Shown: positions 8,536 to 17,575 of the stretch, piece by piece
Layout of the letters: every line of letters begins with the position of its first letter
How positions within the stretch are numbered: position 1 is the stretch's first letter
DNA from: Amycolatopsis balhimycina FH 1894
GTDB lineage: Bacteria; Actinomycetota; Actinomycetes; Mycobacteriales; Pseudonocardiaceae
Assembly (NCBI RefSeq): GCF_000384295.1
Contig: NZ_KB913037.1
Span: 7,689,533-7,753,532 of the forward strand
Length of the DNA stretch: 64,000 nucleotides
Direction of reading: 5' to 3'
The notes under the pieces: model-generated
What the model saw: only the letters and a program-made list of their open reading frames with translations
Database searches by the model: none
Told to the model about the DNA's origin: nothing
Position numbers and translations under genes: made by a program

Positions 8536-9366
8536 ATGGGCGGAATCGAATTCCTCAAGGGGCACGGCACGCAGAACGACTTCGTGCTGCTCCCCGACCC
8601 GGCCGGCTGCCTCGAGCTGACCGAGGCGAGGGTCGCCGCGCTGTGCGACCGCCGCCGCGGCCTCGGGGCCGACGGCGTGCTGCGCGTCGTCCGCGCCGCC
8701 GCGCTGGACGAGCCGTCCGCGGGCGAGTGGTTCATGGACTACCGCAACGCCGACGGGTCGATCGCGGAGATGTGCGGCAACGGCGTCCGCGTCTTCGCCC
8801 GCTACCTGGTCGAAGCGGGCCTGGCCACCGAGGGCGAGTTCGTCGTCGGCACCCGCGCCGGCGACCGCCCGGTGGTCGTGCACCCGGACCGGTCGGTGAC
8901 CGTCGAAATGGGGCCGGCGACGATCACCGGCACCTCGGTGACGGTGGTGGCCGGCCGCCCGTTCTCCGGCGTGGCGGTGAACGTCGGCAACCCGCACCTG
9001 GTGTCGCTGCTCGACGACGACGTCGCGGACCTCGACTTGCGCGACCAGCCCGACTTCGACCACGACGTCTTCCCGAACGGCGTGAACCTCGAGTTCATCA
9101 ACTGCCTCGGCGAGGGCGCGCTGCGGATGCGCGTGCACGAGCGCGGCGTGGGCGAGACGCGGTCGTGCGGCACCGGCACGGTCGCCGCGGTGGCGGCGGC
9201 GTTCCACCTGGCGGGCACGGACACCGGAAGGTCCACTGTGGACATCCCGGGCGGCCGCGTCGAGGTGACGGTGTCCCGCGGCGGCGCGTCGACGCTGTCG
9301 GGCCCGGCGGAGATCGTGGCACGCGGCGAGCTCGACGAAGCCTGGTGGGCCGCCGCCGGTTCCTGA
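8536..9366 (+). CDS. dapF: Diaminopimelate epimerase DapF
   Basis: A 276-residue PLP-independent racemase converting LL- to meso-diaminopimelate for peptidoglycan and lysine synthesis. The two catalytic cysteines are visible in their conserved contexts: C80 in EMCGNGVR and C211 in RSCGTGT. The N-terminal [12 protein letters not shown] and the middle VNVGNPHLV segments are family hallmarks. It follows miaA by nine bases. After its stop the conserved synteny (next gene hflX) is broken by the CHAT to ArsR insert. Confidence 0.97.
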   Translation: MGGIEFLKGHGTQNDFVLLPDPAGCLELTEARVAALCDRRRGLGADGVLRVVRAAALDEPSAGEWFMDYRNADGSIAEMCGNGVRVFARYLVEAGLATEGEFVVGTRAGDRPVVVHPDRSVTVEMGPATITGTSVTVVAGRPFSGVAVNVGNPHLVSLLDDDVADLDLRDQPDFDHDVFPNGVNLEFINCLGEGALRMRVHERGVGETRSCGTGTVAAVAAAFHLAGTDTGRSTVDIPGGRVEVTVSRGGASTLSGPAEIVARGELDEAWWAAAGS

Positions 9367-9407
9367 CAACGGCCTGTAACGGCTCGATCGACTGCCGCGA
9401 TTCTTTG

Positions 9408-10436
9408 GTGACCGAATCGACCGTACGGAGCCCGATCTTGATCAATCTCCTGATCCTGGCCGCAAACCCTCGTGACACCGACCCGCTGCGGCTCGGGGAG
9501 GAAACTCGCAGGATCGACGAGAAGATCCGGGAAAGCAGTGGCGCGAGCCAGTTTTCCCTCCGGTCCGCCTGGGCGGTCACCGTCGACGAGTTGATGTATC
9601 AGCTCAACGCGTTCAAGCCGAACGTCGTGCATTTCGTCGGGCACGGAGCGGGCGGGCAGATCGTGCTGGAAACAACCGGCGGTCTGAGCAGGCCGCTGAC
9701 CCAAGAAGCGCTGAGCACGATTTTCTCCCACTTCCAGCAATGGCTCCAGGTGGTCGTGCTGAACGCCTGTTACTCGGCTGTCCAGGCGGAGACGCTCGCG
9801 CAGCGGGCCGACGCCGTGATCGGGATGACCGACCGGGTCGGCGACGCGGCGGCGATCGAATTCTCCGCCGGCTTCTACCGGGCACTCGGCTTCGGCCGGT
9901 CCGTGGGGGACGCCTTCGCGCAAGGCGTGGCCATGGTGAAGGTCGACGGCCTTCCCGACGCCGATACGCCGAAGCTGATCCACCGTGCCGGTGTCGACCC
10001 GGCCAAGCTCGTCCTCGCCGGAACATCGGATGTCGCTTTGTCCGTCCGGCGGGCGGAAGACCCCCGGGTTCCGGCGAGGCTGCGCAGCCTGCTGCACGAC
10101 GGGTGCGAATTCCTGCTGGTGAAGAACGAATCGGTGCGGTTGCCGACCGGCGCGTCCGACGAGGAGAACCGGATCTTCCTCGAACTCGGAATGCGTCAGT
10201 CGAAAGCGGTCTTCGTCGCCGAGGTCGACCGATACGCCACGGTCGAAGACGTGGCGGCCGCCCTGGCGCACCGGCTGCTTCCTCGGACCAGCTACGGATA
10301 TGCCTGGACACTGGTGGCCGACGAGGTCGCGCTGGCCGCCGAACTCAGCCTGGTCATGGCCGGCCTGAAATCCGGTGATCAGGTCAAGCTGGTCGGCAAC
10401 CACCTCCGGCCCGAATGGGCCCCGGACATGCGATGA
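9408..10436 (+). CDS. CHAT-domain (caspase-like) protein with a beta-grasp-like C-terminus
   Basis: A 342-residue soluble protein. The N-terminus (LILAANPRDTDPLRLGEE) is the standard opening of stand-alone CHAT proteins. The predicted Cys-protease dyad is present: H79 in VVHFVGHGAGG and C121 in VVVLNACYSA. CHAT domains are clan CD peptidases related to caspases and separase, often effectors in conflict systems. After the CHAT core (about residues 10-215), residues about 262-331 look like a ubiquitin-like/YukD beta-grasp domain: VDRYATVEDVAAALAHRL, then VADEVALAAELSLVMAGLKS and GDQVKLVGN. That assignment is by eye. The start is GTG 9408. The stop overlaps the radical-SAM start (ATGA), so the two products probably work together. 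Codon use looks less GC-biased than in dapF. Confidence 0.85.
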   Translation: MTESTVRSPILINLLILAANPRDTDPLRLGEETRRIDEKIRESSGASQFSLRSAWAVTVDELMYQLNAFKPNVVHFVGHGAGGQIVLETTGGLSRPLTQEALSTIFSHFQQWLQVVVLNACYSAVQAETLAQRADAVIGMTDRVGDAAAIEFSAGFYRALGFGRSVGDAFAQGVAMVKVDGLPDADTPKLIHRAGVDPAKLVLAGTSDVALSVRRAEDPRVPARLRSLLHDGCEFLLVKNESVRLPTGASDEENRIFLELGMRQSKAVFVAEVDRYATVEDVAAALAHRLLPRTSYGYAWTLVADEVALAAELSLVMAGLKSGDQVKLVGNHLRPEWAPDMR

Positions 10437-11644
10437 CGCGCCGGACCGGGCTTCTCCTCCTGGAGAACTCCGGTGGACGGCTTCACCTCGTTCCGCTCGA
10501 CGCGCTTCGTTCGGTGCTGCTGCTCGACCCCGGACCTGCGCACCACCGGCAGCGGACGGCGGAATGCACGGCACTGCCGTCCGGGCAGGCGATGTGGGTG
10601 GACCTCGACGAGATATCCCCGCATGTGGTGCCCGACCGTGCGGTGGCGGACGTGCTGACCGCGTTCGGCGTGACCGGCCTGCAGCCCGCGGACAGTCCCA
10701 TGCTGCCCGAGGACCGCAGGGCCACGCCGTTCTTCGGCAACCTCGTCGACCCGGACTGGCTGTCGGTGTCACTCGGCGGAAAATGTGACAGCCGGTGCGT
10801 TTTCTGCTTCACCGAGTGGATTCGCCATCAGCCGAGCCTGACCTTCGATCAGGCGATCCGCGCGCTGGACGAGGCGGCCTCGATCGCCGGCCTCGAAACG
10901 GTCGTCTTCACCGGTGGTGAACCCACGATCAGGAAGGATCTGCCGGAACTGGTCCGGCACGCTTCGGGCAACGGCTTCAAGGTCGTCGGGTTGCAGACCA
11001 ATGGGCATCGCCTCGCCGAACCCGCGTACCTGGACGAGATTCTCGACGCCGGGGTGGCGACGGTGTTGTTGTCCTTGCACGGAGTGCGGTCCGAAACCCA
11101 TGACGGCATAGCTCGGAGAAAGGGCAGTTTCGCGCTCGCGCTCGAGGCGCTGCGGGCGATGTCCGATCGGGGAAAATGTCTCGTTTCGGTCAATTTCGTC
11201 GTCTGCCGTGAGAACGCGCACGAAGCGGAAAGCCTTCCCGATCTGGTTCACGGCGTCGCCCCGGCCGCCGAGATACGTTACTCGTTCCCGATCGTCGAAG
11301 GCGCCGCGTACGACAACGTCGAAACGACCTTGCCGCCGCTGCCGCTGTTCGCCGATCTGGTCGCGAGAGCACGGTCCAGAACCACGGGGACGATCAGCGT
11401 CGCGAACGTTCCTCCGTGCGTCTCGTCGAAGCTCGGCCTGGCCAACACCTACGCCCTTCGGCAACGGCGATCGATGCTGGCTGTCTCCCCGTTCGCCGCC
11501 CTGTCGACCCCGCGCGGGGAGATGTCGGCCAAACTCGAGGCCTGCCATGGATGCCGGTTCTCGGACGACTGCACCGGCCTTCAGCTCGCCTACTTACGAC
11601 GCTTCCCCGAAGCGCACCGTCACATCGACACCCCAAGTCCGTGA
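10433..11644 (+). CDS. Radical SAM protein with SPASM/twitch-like C-terminal cluster motif
   Basis: A 403-residue radical-SAM enzyme. The cluster motif CDSRCVFC gives C118, C122 and C125, followed by FTGGEPTIRKDLPELV (SAM-binding GGEP). The C-terminus carries C329 (VPPCVSS) and CHGCRFSDDCTG (C371, C374, C380), the arrangement seen where an auxiliary Fe-S cluster is held in SPASM or twitch domains; such enzymes often modify peptides. Residues 1-105 form an extra N-terminal domain I cannot name. The start at ATG 10433 overlaps the CHAT stop; ATG 10415 is possible. No precursor-peptide ORF is visible in the small gaps on either side. The stop codon lies in a palindrome. Confidence 0.9.
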   Translation: MTRRTGLLLLENSGGRLHLVPLDALRSVLLLDPGPAHHRQRTAECTALPSGQAMWVDLDEISPHVVPDRAVADVLTAFGVTGLQPADSPMLPEDRRATPFFGNLVDPDWLSVSLGGKCDSRCVFCFTEWIRHQPSLTFDQAIRALDEAASIAGLETVVFTGGEPTIRKDLPELVRHASGNGFKVVGLQTNGHRLAEPAYLDEILDAGVATVLLSLHGVRSETHDGIARRKGSFALALEALRAMSDRGKCLVSVNFVVCRENAHEAESLPDLVHGVAPAAEIRYSFPIVEGAAYDNVETTLPPLPLFADLVARARSRTTGTISVANVPPCVSSKLGLANTYALRQRRSMLAVSPFAALSTPRGEMSAKLEACHGCRFSDDCTGLQLAYLRRFPEAHRHIDTPSP

Positions 11645-11689
11645 ATGGCACATTGAGGGACTTCAAGTCCCTCAATGTGCCATTCACGG
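11639..11689. repeat. Palindromic element, copy 2 (GTGAATGGC type), between convergent genes
   Basis: Perfect inverted repeat: 23-base arms at 11641-11663 and 11665-11687 around a single C, extended by CC/GG on the outside. The left arm begins GTGAATGGCACATTGAGGG. The radical-SAM stop codon TGA is bases 11642-11644, inside the left arm. It lies between the convergent radical-SAM and valS genes and could terminate both transcripts. It is related in length and sequence to the copies at 6021, 52259 and 57365. Confidence 0.95.
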
Positions 11690-11697
11690 CTTTCGGA

Positions 11698-14214
11698 TCA
11701 GCCGATCTTGGCTTCGATCGCGAAGTCGCCTTCGCGTGTCTCGATGTTGGTGATCGCGCCCGCGACGCGGATGTCCGCCTGGATGTCCGCGAAGCGCGCC
11801 AGCAGCTCGGCCGGGCCGGTCAGGGTGAGCGTCTCGACGGCGGATCGCATCGACACCTTCGCGTCGGTCTTCGCCCGGCGGACCGCGGCGATCACCGCAC
11901 CGGCCAGGGAAAGCAGCTCCGGGTCGCCGTCGACAGCCGTGGGAGAGGGCCACGCTGCCCGGTGCACCGAGCCCTGCTGCCACCACGACCAGACCTCTTC
12001 GGTCGCGAACGGCAGGAAGGGCGCGAACAGCCGCAGCACCGCCGACAACGCCGTCACCAGCGCGGCCTGCGCGGACGAAGCCGCCGCGGGCCCCAGGTCG
12101 CCGTACGCGCGGCCCTTCACCAGCTCGACGTAGTCGTCGCAGAACGTCCAGAAGAACGTCTCGGTCACCTGCAGCGCCCGGGCGTAGTCGAGGGCCTCCA
12201 AAGCCGCCGTGGCCTGGGAAACGACGGCCGCCAACGAGGCCAGTAGCGCGCGGTCCAGCGGCTCGGTCGCGACCGCGTCCGGAGAGGGCACCCCGAGGCC
12301 GAGGACGAAGCGGCTCGCGTTGAGCAGCTTCGTCGCCAGCCGGCGGCCGACCTTCATCTGGCCCTCGTCCACCGCTGTGTCGACGCCGGGCCGCGCGCTC
12401 GCCGCCCAGTAGCGGACCGCGTCCGAGCCGAAGCGCTCCAGCAGGCCGGCCGGGGTCGTCACGTTGCCTTTGGACTTCGACATCTTCTTGCGGTCCGGAT
12501 CGAGCACCCAGCCCGCGATCGACGTCTCCCGCCACGGCAGCATGCCGTGCTCCCGCTCCGCGCGCACCGCCGTCGAGAACAGCCAGGTGCGGATGATCTC
12601 GTGCGCCTGCGGCCGCAGATCCATCGGGAACACCCGCTCGAACAGGTCGTCGTCGAGGCTCCACCGGCCGACGATCTGCGGCGTGAGCGACGACGTCGCC
12701 CAGGTGTCCATCACGTCGGGGTCGGCGGCGAACCCGCCCGGCACCCCACGCTGTTCCGGCGTGAATCCCGGTGGGACGTCGCTGCTCGGGTCCACCGGCA
12801 GGGTGTCCGGCAGCAGGCGCGCGTCGTAGTCCGGCTCGCCCCGGTCGTCGAGCCGGTACCACAGCGGGATCGGCACGCCGAAGAACCGCTGCCGGCTGAC
12901 CAGCCAGTCACCGGCCAGGTTCTCCACCCACGCCGAGTACCGGACGCGCATGTGCTTCGGCACCCAGTTCAGCTCTTCGCCGCGGGCGAGCATCTTCTCC
13001 CGGAAGGAGGCGTCGGTCCCGCCGTTGCGCAGGTACCACTGCCGGCTGGCGACGATCTCCAGGGGTTTGTCGCCCTGTTCGTAGAACTTCACCGAGTGCG
13101 TGATCGGCCGCGGTTCCCCGTGCAGGGCACCGGCTTCGCGCAGCAAGCGGACCATGATCTCGCGTCCCGTGTGGACGGTCTTGCCCACCAGCGGCGCGTA
13201 GGCGTCCGACGGCACGCCATGGGGTGCGGCGGGCAGGAACCGGCCGTCGCGGCCGAGCACCACCCGGGTGGCCAGCCGCAGCTCGCGCCACCACGTGACG
13301 TCGGTGGTGTCGCCGAACGTGCACACCATCGCGATCCCGCGGCCCTTTTCCGGATCCGCGAGGTGGTGCGCCACGACGGGCACCTCGACGCCGAACACCG
13401 GCGTCCGCACGGACTTCCCGAAGAGCGGCTTGAACCGTTCGTCATCGGGGTGCGCCACCAGGGCGACGCACGCGGGCAGCAGTTCGGGCCGGGTCGTCGC
13501 GATCACGACGTCGGCGCCGTCCGGCCCGGTGAACGCGAGGTCGTGGAACGCGCCCGGGCGTTCGCGGTCCTCCAGCTCGGCCTGGGCGACGGCAGTCCGG
13601 AACGACACGTCCCAGAGCGTCGGCGCTTCGGCCTGGTACGCCTCACCGCGGTCGAGGTTGCGCAGGAACGCGCGCTGCGAGATCAGCCGGGAGTCGCGCC
13701 CGATCGTCTGGTAGGTCATCGTCCAGTCGACCGACAGCCCGAGCTGCCGCCACAGCTGCTCGAAGACCTTCTCGTCGGTCTCGGTCAGCGACTCGCACAG
13801 CTCGACGAAGTTGCGCCGCGAGATGGCGACGACGTCCTTGCCCGGCTTCTCCGGCGGCCGGAACTCCGGGTCATAGGGCAGCGAAGGCTCGCAGCGGACG
13901 CCGAAGTGGTTCTGCACCCGGCGTTCGGTCGGCAGGCCGTTGTCGTCCCACCCCATCGGGTAGAAGACCTCGAGCCCGCGCATCCGCTTGAACCGCGCGA
14001 GGACGTCGGTGTGGGTGTAGGAGAAGACGTGCCCGATGTGCAGCGACCCGCTGACCGTCGGCGGCGGGGTGTCGATCGAGTAGATCTCTTCGCGGGTCTT
14101 GGTGCGGTCGAATCGGTAGGCGCCGCTGGTTTCCCATACGGGTACCCACTTGGCCTCCAGACCGTCGACACCGACCTTGTCCGGGACTTGGGGGCGCTCG
14201 TATGGGGTACTCAT
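11698..14214 (-). CDS. valS: Valyl-tRNA synthetase, archaeal-type (non-canonical) form
   Basis: An 838-residue class I synthetase charging tRNA-Val. The HIGH motif is at residues 59-62 ([16 protein letters not shown]) and KMSKS near 577-581 (KKMSKSKGN); the CP1 editing domain and the Val-type anticodon domain are present. The active-site neighbourhood reads [19 protein letters not shown], the archaeal/Rickettsia-type signature, not the GTDHAGIATQ expected in ordinary bacterial ValRS. The long C-terminal coiled-coil arm of bacterial ValRS is absent; the protein ends soon after the anticodon domain. It lies nine bases after an MFS exporter gene on the same strand. It may be a second ValRS, horizontally acquired, possibly conferring inhibitor resistance; this is inference. 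Confidence 0.93.
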   Translation of the reverse strand: MSTPYERPQVPDKVGVDGLEAKWVPVWETSGAYRFDRTKTREEIYSIDTPPPTVSGSLHIGHVFSYTHTDVLARFKRMRGLEVFYPMGWDDNGLPTERRVQNHFGVRCEPSLPYDPEFRPPEKPGKDVVAISRRNFVELCESLTETDEKVFEQLWRQLGLSVDWTMTYQTIGRDSRLISQRAFLRNLDRGEAYQAEAPTLWDVSFRTAVAQAELEDRERPGAFHDLAFTGPDGADVVIATTRPELLPACVALVAHPDDERFKPLFGKSVRTPVFGVEVPVVAHHLADPEKGRGIAMVCTFGDTTDVTWWRELRLATRVVLGRDGRFLPAAPHGVPSDAYAPLVGKTVHTGREIMVRLLREAGALHGEPRPITHSVKFYEQGDKPLEIVASRQWYLRNGGTDASFREKMLARGEELNWVPKHMRVRYSAWVENLAGDWLVSRQRFFGVPIPLWYRLDDRGEPDYDARLLPDTLPVDPSSDVPPGFTPEQRGVPGGFAADPDVMDTWATSSLTPQIVGRWSLDDDLFERVFPMDLRPQAHEIIRTWLFSTAVRAEREHGMLPWRETSIAGWVLDPDRKKMSKSKGNVTTPAGLLERFGSDAVRYWAASARPGVDTAVDEGQMKVGRRLATKLLNASRFVLGLGVPSPDAVATEPLDRALLASLAAVVSQATAALEALDYARALQVTETFFWTFCDDYVELVKGRAYGDLGPAAASSAQAALVTALSAVLRLFAPFLPFATEEVWSWWQQGSVHRAAWPSPTAVDGDPELLSLAGAVIAAVRRAKTDAKVSMRSAVETLTLTGPAELLARFADIQADIRVAGAITNIETREGDFAIEAKIG

Positions 14215-14223
14215 GAAGCAACT

Positions 14224-15477
14224 CTAGGCGGCCGCGGAACCGCTTTTCGCCTCGGTCGGCAGGTCACGCATCTTCCGCAGCGGCGAGCAGACCACCCACA
14301 GCACCGAGGCCGCTTCGCCGGCGACCGCGACCCACATCGCGCCGCGCAGCCCGAGTCCTTCGCCGAGCCCGCCGCCCAGCAGACCGCCCAGCGGCAGCGT
14401 GCCCCAGACGACGAACCGCACGCTGGCGTTCATCCGGCCGAGCAGCCGGTCCGGGCAGATCGCCTGCCGGTAGGAAACCTGCGCGACGTTGTAGACGATG
14501 ATCCCGAACCCGCCGGCGACGAGCCCGAACCCGGCGAGCCCGAGCCGCCAGTCCGGCGCGGCGAGCGGGATCAGCAGGTGGCCGGGCACGGTGACCAGCG
14601 GGACCAGCCAGATCGCTCGCGACTGGCCGAGCCGCCGGGTGACCGCGCCCGAGCAGAGCGCGCCGAGGATCCCGCCCGCGCCGCCGAACGCCATCAGCAC
14701 GCCGACCGCGACCGGCGGCAGACCCACCGTCCGCGTCAGGAACAGCACCTGCACGGCCATGAACGCGCCGCCGAAGAAGTTCGCCGTCGCCGTCGTGCCC
14801 ACGATCGCCCGCAACGGCTTGTCGGAGAAGACGAACCGCAGCCCCTCGGCGATCTGCGGGAGCAGCCGGGCGTGGCCGTCGTGCTCCGGCGTCGGTTCCG
14901 GCGTACGGATGCGCAGCAGGCACAGCGCCGACGTCAGGAAGCCGAAGCCGGTGACCAGCACGGTGTTCGCCGCGGTCACCAGCTGGACCAGCACGCCCGC
15001 GGCGCCCGGTCCGGCGATCTGCGCGGTCGACTGGACGGCCTGCAGCTTGGCGTTGCCTTCCAGGAGGTGCTCCCGGCCGACGAGCGAGGGCAGGTACGAC
15101 TGATACGCGATGTCGAAGAACACCGTCGCGATGCCGACGAACAGCACGACGACCAGCAGCTGAGCGAGTGTCAGCACCCCCGCCCACCAGGCGACCGGCA
15201 CGCTCAGGAGCAGCGCCGCACGCGTGAAGTCGGCGGTGAGCATGACCTGGCGGCGGCGCATCCGGTCGACCCACACGCCCGCGGGCAGCCCGATCAGCAG
15301 GAAGGCGAGTGTTTCGGCCGCGGTGAGCAGGCCCATCTCGAACGGCGTCGCGGCCAGCGTCACGGCCGCGAGCAGCGGGACGGCGGTGGTGCCGACGAAC
15401 ACGCCGAACTGGCTGGCTGTGTCGCCGGCCCACAGCCGCCTGAAGTCGGCGTGGAAGAAGAGTGACCCCCTGGACAT
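14224..15477 (-). CDS. MFS transporter (DHA3/EntS-like exporter)
   Basis: A 417-residue major facilitator with about twelve hydrophobic segments. The loop between TM2 and TM3 has the MFS motif A (GLPAGVWVDRMRRRQVML). The N-terminus FRRLWAGDTASQFGVFVG and the mid-protein YLPSLVGREHLLEGNAKL are typical of the DHA3/MFS_3 macrolide and siderophore exporter group. The start is ATG 15477, close to the predicted transcription start and without a strong ribosome site. It is co-directional with valS (nine-base gap), suggesting one transcript, and divergent from the ArsR regulator, whose probable operator covers this promoter. The substrate is unknown; a drug-like compound is likely. Confidence 0.9.
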   Translation of the reverse strand: MSRGSLFFHADFRRLWAGDTASQFGVFVGTTAVPLLAAVTLAATPFEMGLLTAAETLAFLLIGLPAGVWVDRMRRRQVMLTADFTRAALLLSVPVAWWAGVLTLAQLLVVVLFVGIATVFFDIAYQSYLPSLVGREHLLEGNAKLQAVQSTAQIAGPGAAGVLVQLVTAANTVLVTGFGFLTSALCLLRIRTPEPTPEHDGHARLLPQIAEGLRFVFSDKPLRAIVGTTATANFFGGAFMAVQVLFLTRTVGLPPVAVGVLMAFGGAGGILGALCSGAVTRRLGQSRAIWLVPLVTVPGHLLIPLAAPDWRLGLAGFGLVAGGFGIIVYNVAQVSYRQAICPDRLLGRMNASVRFVVWGTLPLGGLLGGGLGEGLGLRGAMWVAVAGEAASVLWVVCSPLRKMRDLPTEAKSGSAAA

Positions 15478-15495
15478 GGCGACGAGTCTGGCGTG

Positions 15496-15519
15496 AGTGA
15501 TTGGAAAGTGTCAATCACT
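15496..15519. promoter_or_regulatory. Probable ArsR operator / MFS promoter
   Basis: Perfect 8-base inverted repeat AGTGATTG-(8)-CAATCACT in the 63 bases between the divergent MFS and ArsR starts. On the minus strand it overlaps a consensus -35 (TTGACA, 15510-15515) with a weak -10 (CAGACT) about 18 bases on, so a bound regulator would block mfs-valS transcription. The geometry fits winged-helix ArsR operators. Confidence 0.7.
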
Positions 15520-15540
15520 GTTCGCTCTAGGCTGTCCGCC

Positions 15541-16044
15541 GTGCTCCCTGCGAAACGACGTGCCGCGACCGAAGCCGAGGCCGCCGCGCTGGCCTCCGGA
15601 ATACGGCTGCGCATCATCCGGTTGACTTTCTCGGAGGCGCTCACGAACAAGGAGCTGGCCGAACGGCTGGGCCGGGATCCGGCGACCACGCTGCACCACG
15701 TGCGCAAACTCGTCGACACCGGCTTCCTCGCCGCGCAGCCGCCGCGCCGCGGCGCCCGGGGGGCGAAGGAAATTCCGTATCTTTCGACGGGGCTCTCGTG
15801 GACACTCGACTCATGCGGTGACAAGGGCGTGGAACAGGCGGTTCTCGAGGCCTACCTGGCCGAGATCGCCGAGACCGGATTCGAGGGCGTGCACCAGACA
15901 CGCCTGGTCGTCCAGGTGGCCCCCGAGGAGCGGGCGGAGCTGGAAACCCGGCTGAACGCCCTGCTCGAGGAGTTCCGTGCGCGACCGCGCCGTCCCGGCG
16001 CGGAACGCACCGCGGTCTACCTCGCCACCTATCCCAGCAGCTAA
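15541..16044 (+). CDS. ArsR-family helix-turn-helix regulator
   Basis: A 167-residue winged-helix protein. Residues about 14-75 give the DNA-binding domain (ALASGIRLRIIRLTFSEA, LTNKELAERLGRDPATT, LHHVRKLVDTGFLAAQP). The C-terminal half (EAYLAEIAETGFEGVHQTRL, then PEERAELETRLNALLEEF) looks like the HTH_20/ArsR-like group with a helical ligand or dimerisation part. No Cys-based metal site is seen. GTG 15541 is chosen because it begins at the fold and leaves the palindromic operator upstream; an in-frame GTG at 15493 would put the operator inside the gene. Divergent from the MFS-valS unit, which it probably represses. Confidence 0.85.
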   Translation: MLPAKRRAATEAEAAALASGIRLRIIRLTFSEALTNKELAERLGRDPATTLHHVRKLVDTGFLAAQPPRRGARGAKEIPYLSTGLSWTLDSCGDKGVEQAVLEAYLAEIAETGFEGVHQTRLVVQVAPEERAELETRLNALLEEFRARPRRPGAERTAVYLATYPSS

Positions 16045-16087
16045 TGAGTTCGGTTCCCGCGGCGAATCGTGGGAACATGGAGGCACG

Positions 16088-17530
16088 ATGACAGAACTGA
16101 CACACACCGAAGACCACGACGACGACCTGTACGACCCGTCGACCGGCGAGATGGAACTCGAAGACCGAGCGTCGCTGCGCCGGGTCAGGGGACTGTCCAC
16201 GGAGCTGGACGACGTCACCGAGGTCGAGTACCGGCAACTGCGGCTCGAGCGCGTCGTGCTGGTCGGCGTGTGGACCGAGGGCACAGCCCTGCAGTCCGAG
16301 GCGTCGCTGGCCGAGCTGGCGCGCCTGGCCGAGACGGCGGGCTCGGAGGTCCTCGAAGGTCTCATCCAGCGGCGGACCAAACCGGACCCGGCCACCTACA
16401 TCGGCTCGGGCAAGGTGCGGGAGCTGCGTGACATCGTCGGGTCCACCGGCGCCGACACCGTGATCTGCGACGGCGAGCTCTCGCCGGGCCAGCTGCGGCA
16501 GCTCGAGGAGAAGGTCAAGGTCAAGGTCATCGACCGGACCGCCCTGATCCTCGACATCTTCGCCCAGCACGCCCGGTCGAAGGAAGGCAAGGCGCAGGTC
16601 GAGCTGGCCCAGCTGCAGTACCTGATCCCGCGGCTGCGCGGGTGGGGTACGTCGCTGTCCCGGCAGGCCGGTGGCCGCGCCGGCGGCGCGAACGGCGGCG
16701 TGGGCCTGCGCGGTCCCGGTGAGACCAAGCTCGAGACCGACCGGCGGCGGATCAACAAGCGCGTGTCGAAGCTGCGCCGGGAGATCGTCGCCATGGACAC
16801 CATCCGCGAGACCAAGCGCGGGCGGCGGCTGGCCAACGAGGTGCCCAGCGTGGCGATCGTCGGCTACACCAACGCCGGCAAGTCGAGCCTGCTCAACGCG
16901 CTGACCGGGGCCGGGGTGCTGGTGGAGGACGCGCTGTTCGCCACCCTCGACCCGACCACGCGGCGCGCGCAGACCGCGGACGGGCGGGGCTACACGCTGA
17001 CCGACACCGTCGGGTTCGTGCGGCACCTGCCACACCAGCTGGTGGACGCGTTCCGCTCGACGCTGGAGGAAGCCGCCGACGCGGACCTGCTGCTGCACGT
17101 GGTGGACGGGGCCGACCCCGCACCCGAGGAGCAGGTCAGCGCCGTGCGCGAAGTGCTCGGCGAGATCACGCGCAAGCGCAAGGAGCCGCTCCCGCCGGAG
17201 CTGCTGGTGATCAACAAGATCGACGCGTCCGACGACGTCACCCTCGCCCGGCTGCGGCACGCGCTGGCCGGGTCGGTGCCGGTTTCGGCGCGCACCGGGG
17301 CGGGCATCGCCGAGCTCGTCGAGGTGATCGCCGACCGCCTGCCGCGGCCGGAGGTCACGGTCGACGCCCTCGTGCCCTACTCGCGCGGCGAGCTGGTCGC
17401 GCGGGCGCACGCGGACGGCGAAGTCCTCGAAGAGGAGCACGTCGAGGACGGCACGCGCCTGCTGGTGCGGGTCCGCCCGGACCTCGCGGCCGCTTTGCGC
17501 GAGTTCGAGACCAACTCGACCAGGGCCTGA
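16088..17530 (+). CDS. hflX: Ribosome-associated GTPase HflX
   Basis: A 480-residue TRAFAC GTPase that splits stalled or stress-inactivated 70S ribosomes. The N-terminal nucleotide-binding domain (LIQRRTKPDPATYIGSGKV) and the Gly-rich linker (RAGGANGGVGLRGPGETK) are present. The G domain follows, with P-loop GYTNAGKS at residues 259-266, DTVGFV (G3) and NKID (G4). Start at ATG 16088 with GAGG upstream; the longer upstream frame is not needed. In M. tuberculosis hflX (Rv2725c) follows dapF; here the CHAT to ArsR block separates them. A 40-base hairpin follows the stop. Confidence 0.96.
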   Translation: MTELTHTEDHDDDLYDPSTGEMELEDRASLRRVRGLSTELDDVTEVEYRQLRLERVVLVGVWTEGTALQSEASLAELARLAETAGSEVLEGLIQRRTKPDPATYIGSGKVRELRDIVGSTGADTVICDGELSPGQLRQLEEKVKVKVIDRTALILDIFAQHARSKEGKAQVELAQLQYLIPRLRGWGTSLSRQAGGRAGGANGGVGLRGPGETKLETDRRRINKRVSKLRREIVAMDTIRETKRGRRLANEVPSVAIVGYTNAGKSSLLNALTGAGVLVEDALFATLDPTTRRAQTADGRGYTLTDTVGFVRHLPHQLVDAFRSTLEEAADADLLLHVVDGADPAPEEQVSAVREVLGEITRKRKEPLPPELLVINKIDASDDVTLARLRHALAGSVPVSARTGAGIAELVEVIADRLPRPEVTVDALVPYSRGELVARAHADGEVLEEEHVEDGTRLLVRVRPDLAAALREFETNSTRA

Positions 17531-17535
17531 CACGT

Positions 17536-17575
17536 CTCCGTAGTGTGCGGTTCGAGGGAACCGCACACTACGGAG
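17536..17575 (+). terminator. Hairpin after hflX that includes the next gene's ribosome site
   Basis: Perfect 18-base arms (17536-17553 and 17558-17575) with a GAGG loop, six bases after the hflX stop. The 3' arm ends CGGAG, part of the GGAGG (17572-17576) used by the gene at 17584. It may terminate hflX transcripts and, when transcribed through, would hide the downstream ribosome site. There is no T-run. Confidence 0.85.

Noticed and set aside
7551..9407. The long N-terminal extension in frame with the CHAT protein
   Set aside because: It runs through miaA and dapF in another frame; CHAT proteins start at the LILAANPRDTDPLRL segment, so GTG 9408 is the sensible start.
11639..11689. The palindrome as an integron attC or phage attachment site
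   Set aside because: There is no integrase, no cassette array and no direct-repeat partner; the same element recurs at unrelated intergenic sites.
12547..15465. A 972-codon open frame on the plus strand
   Set aside because: Antisense to valS and the MFS gene, with biased composition and no motif.
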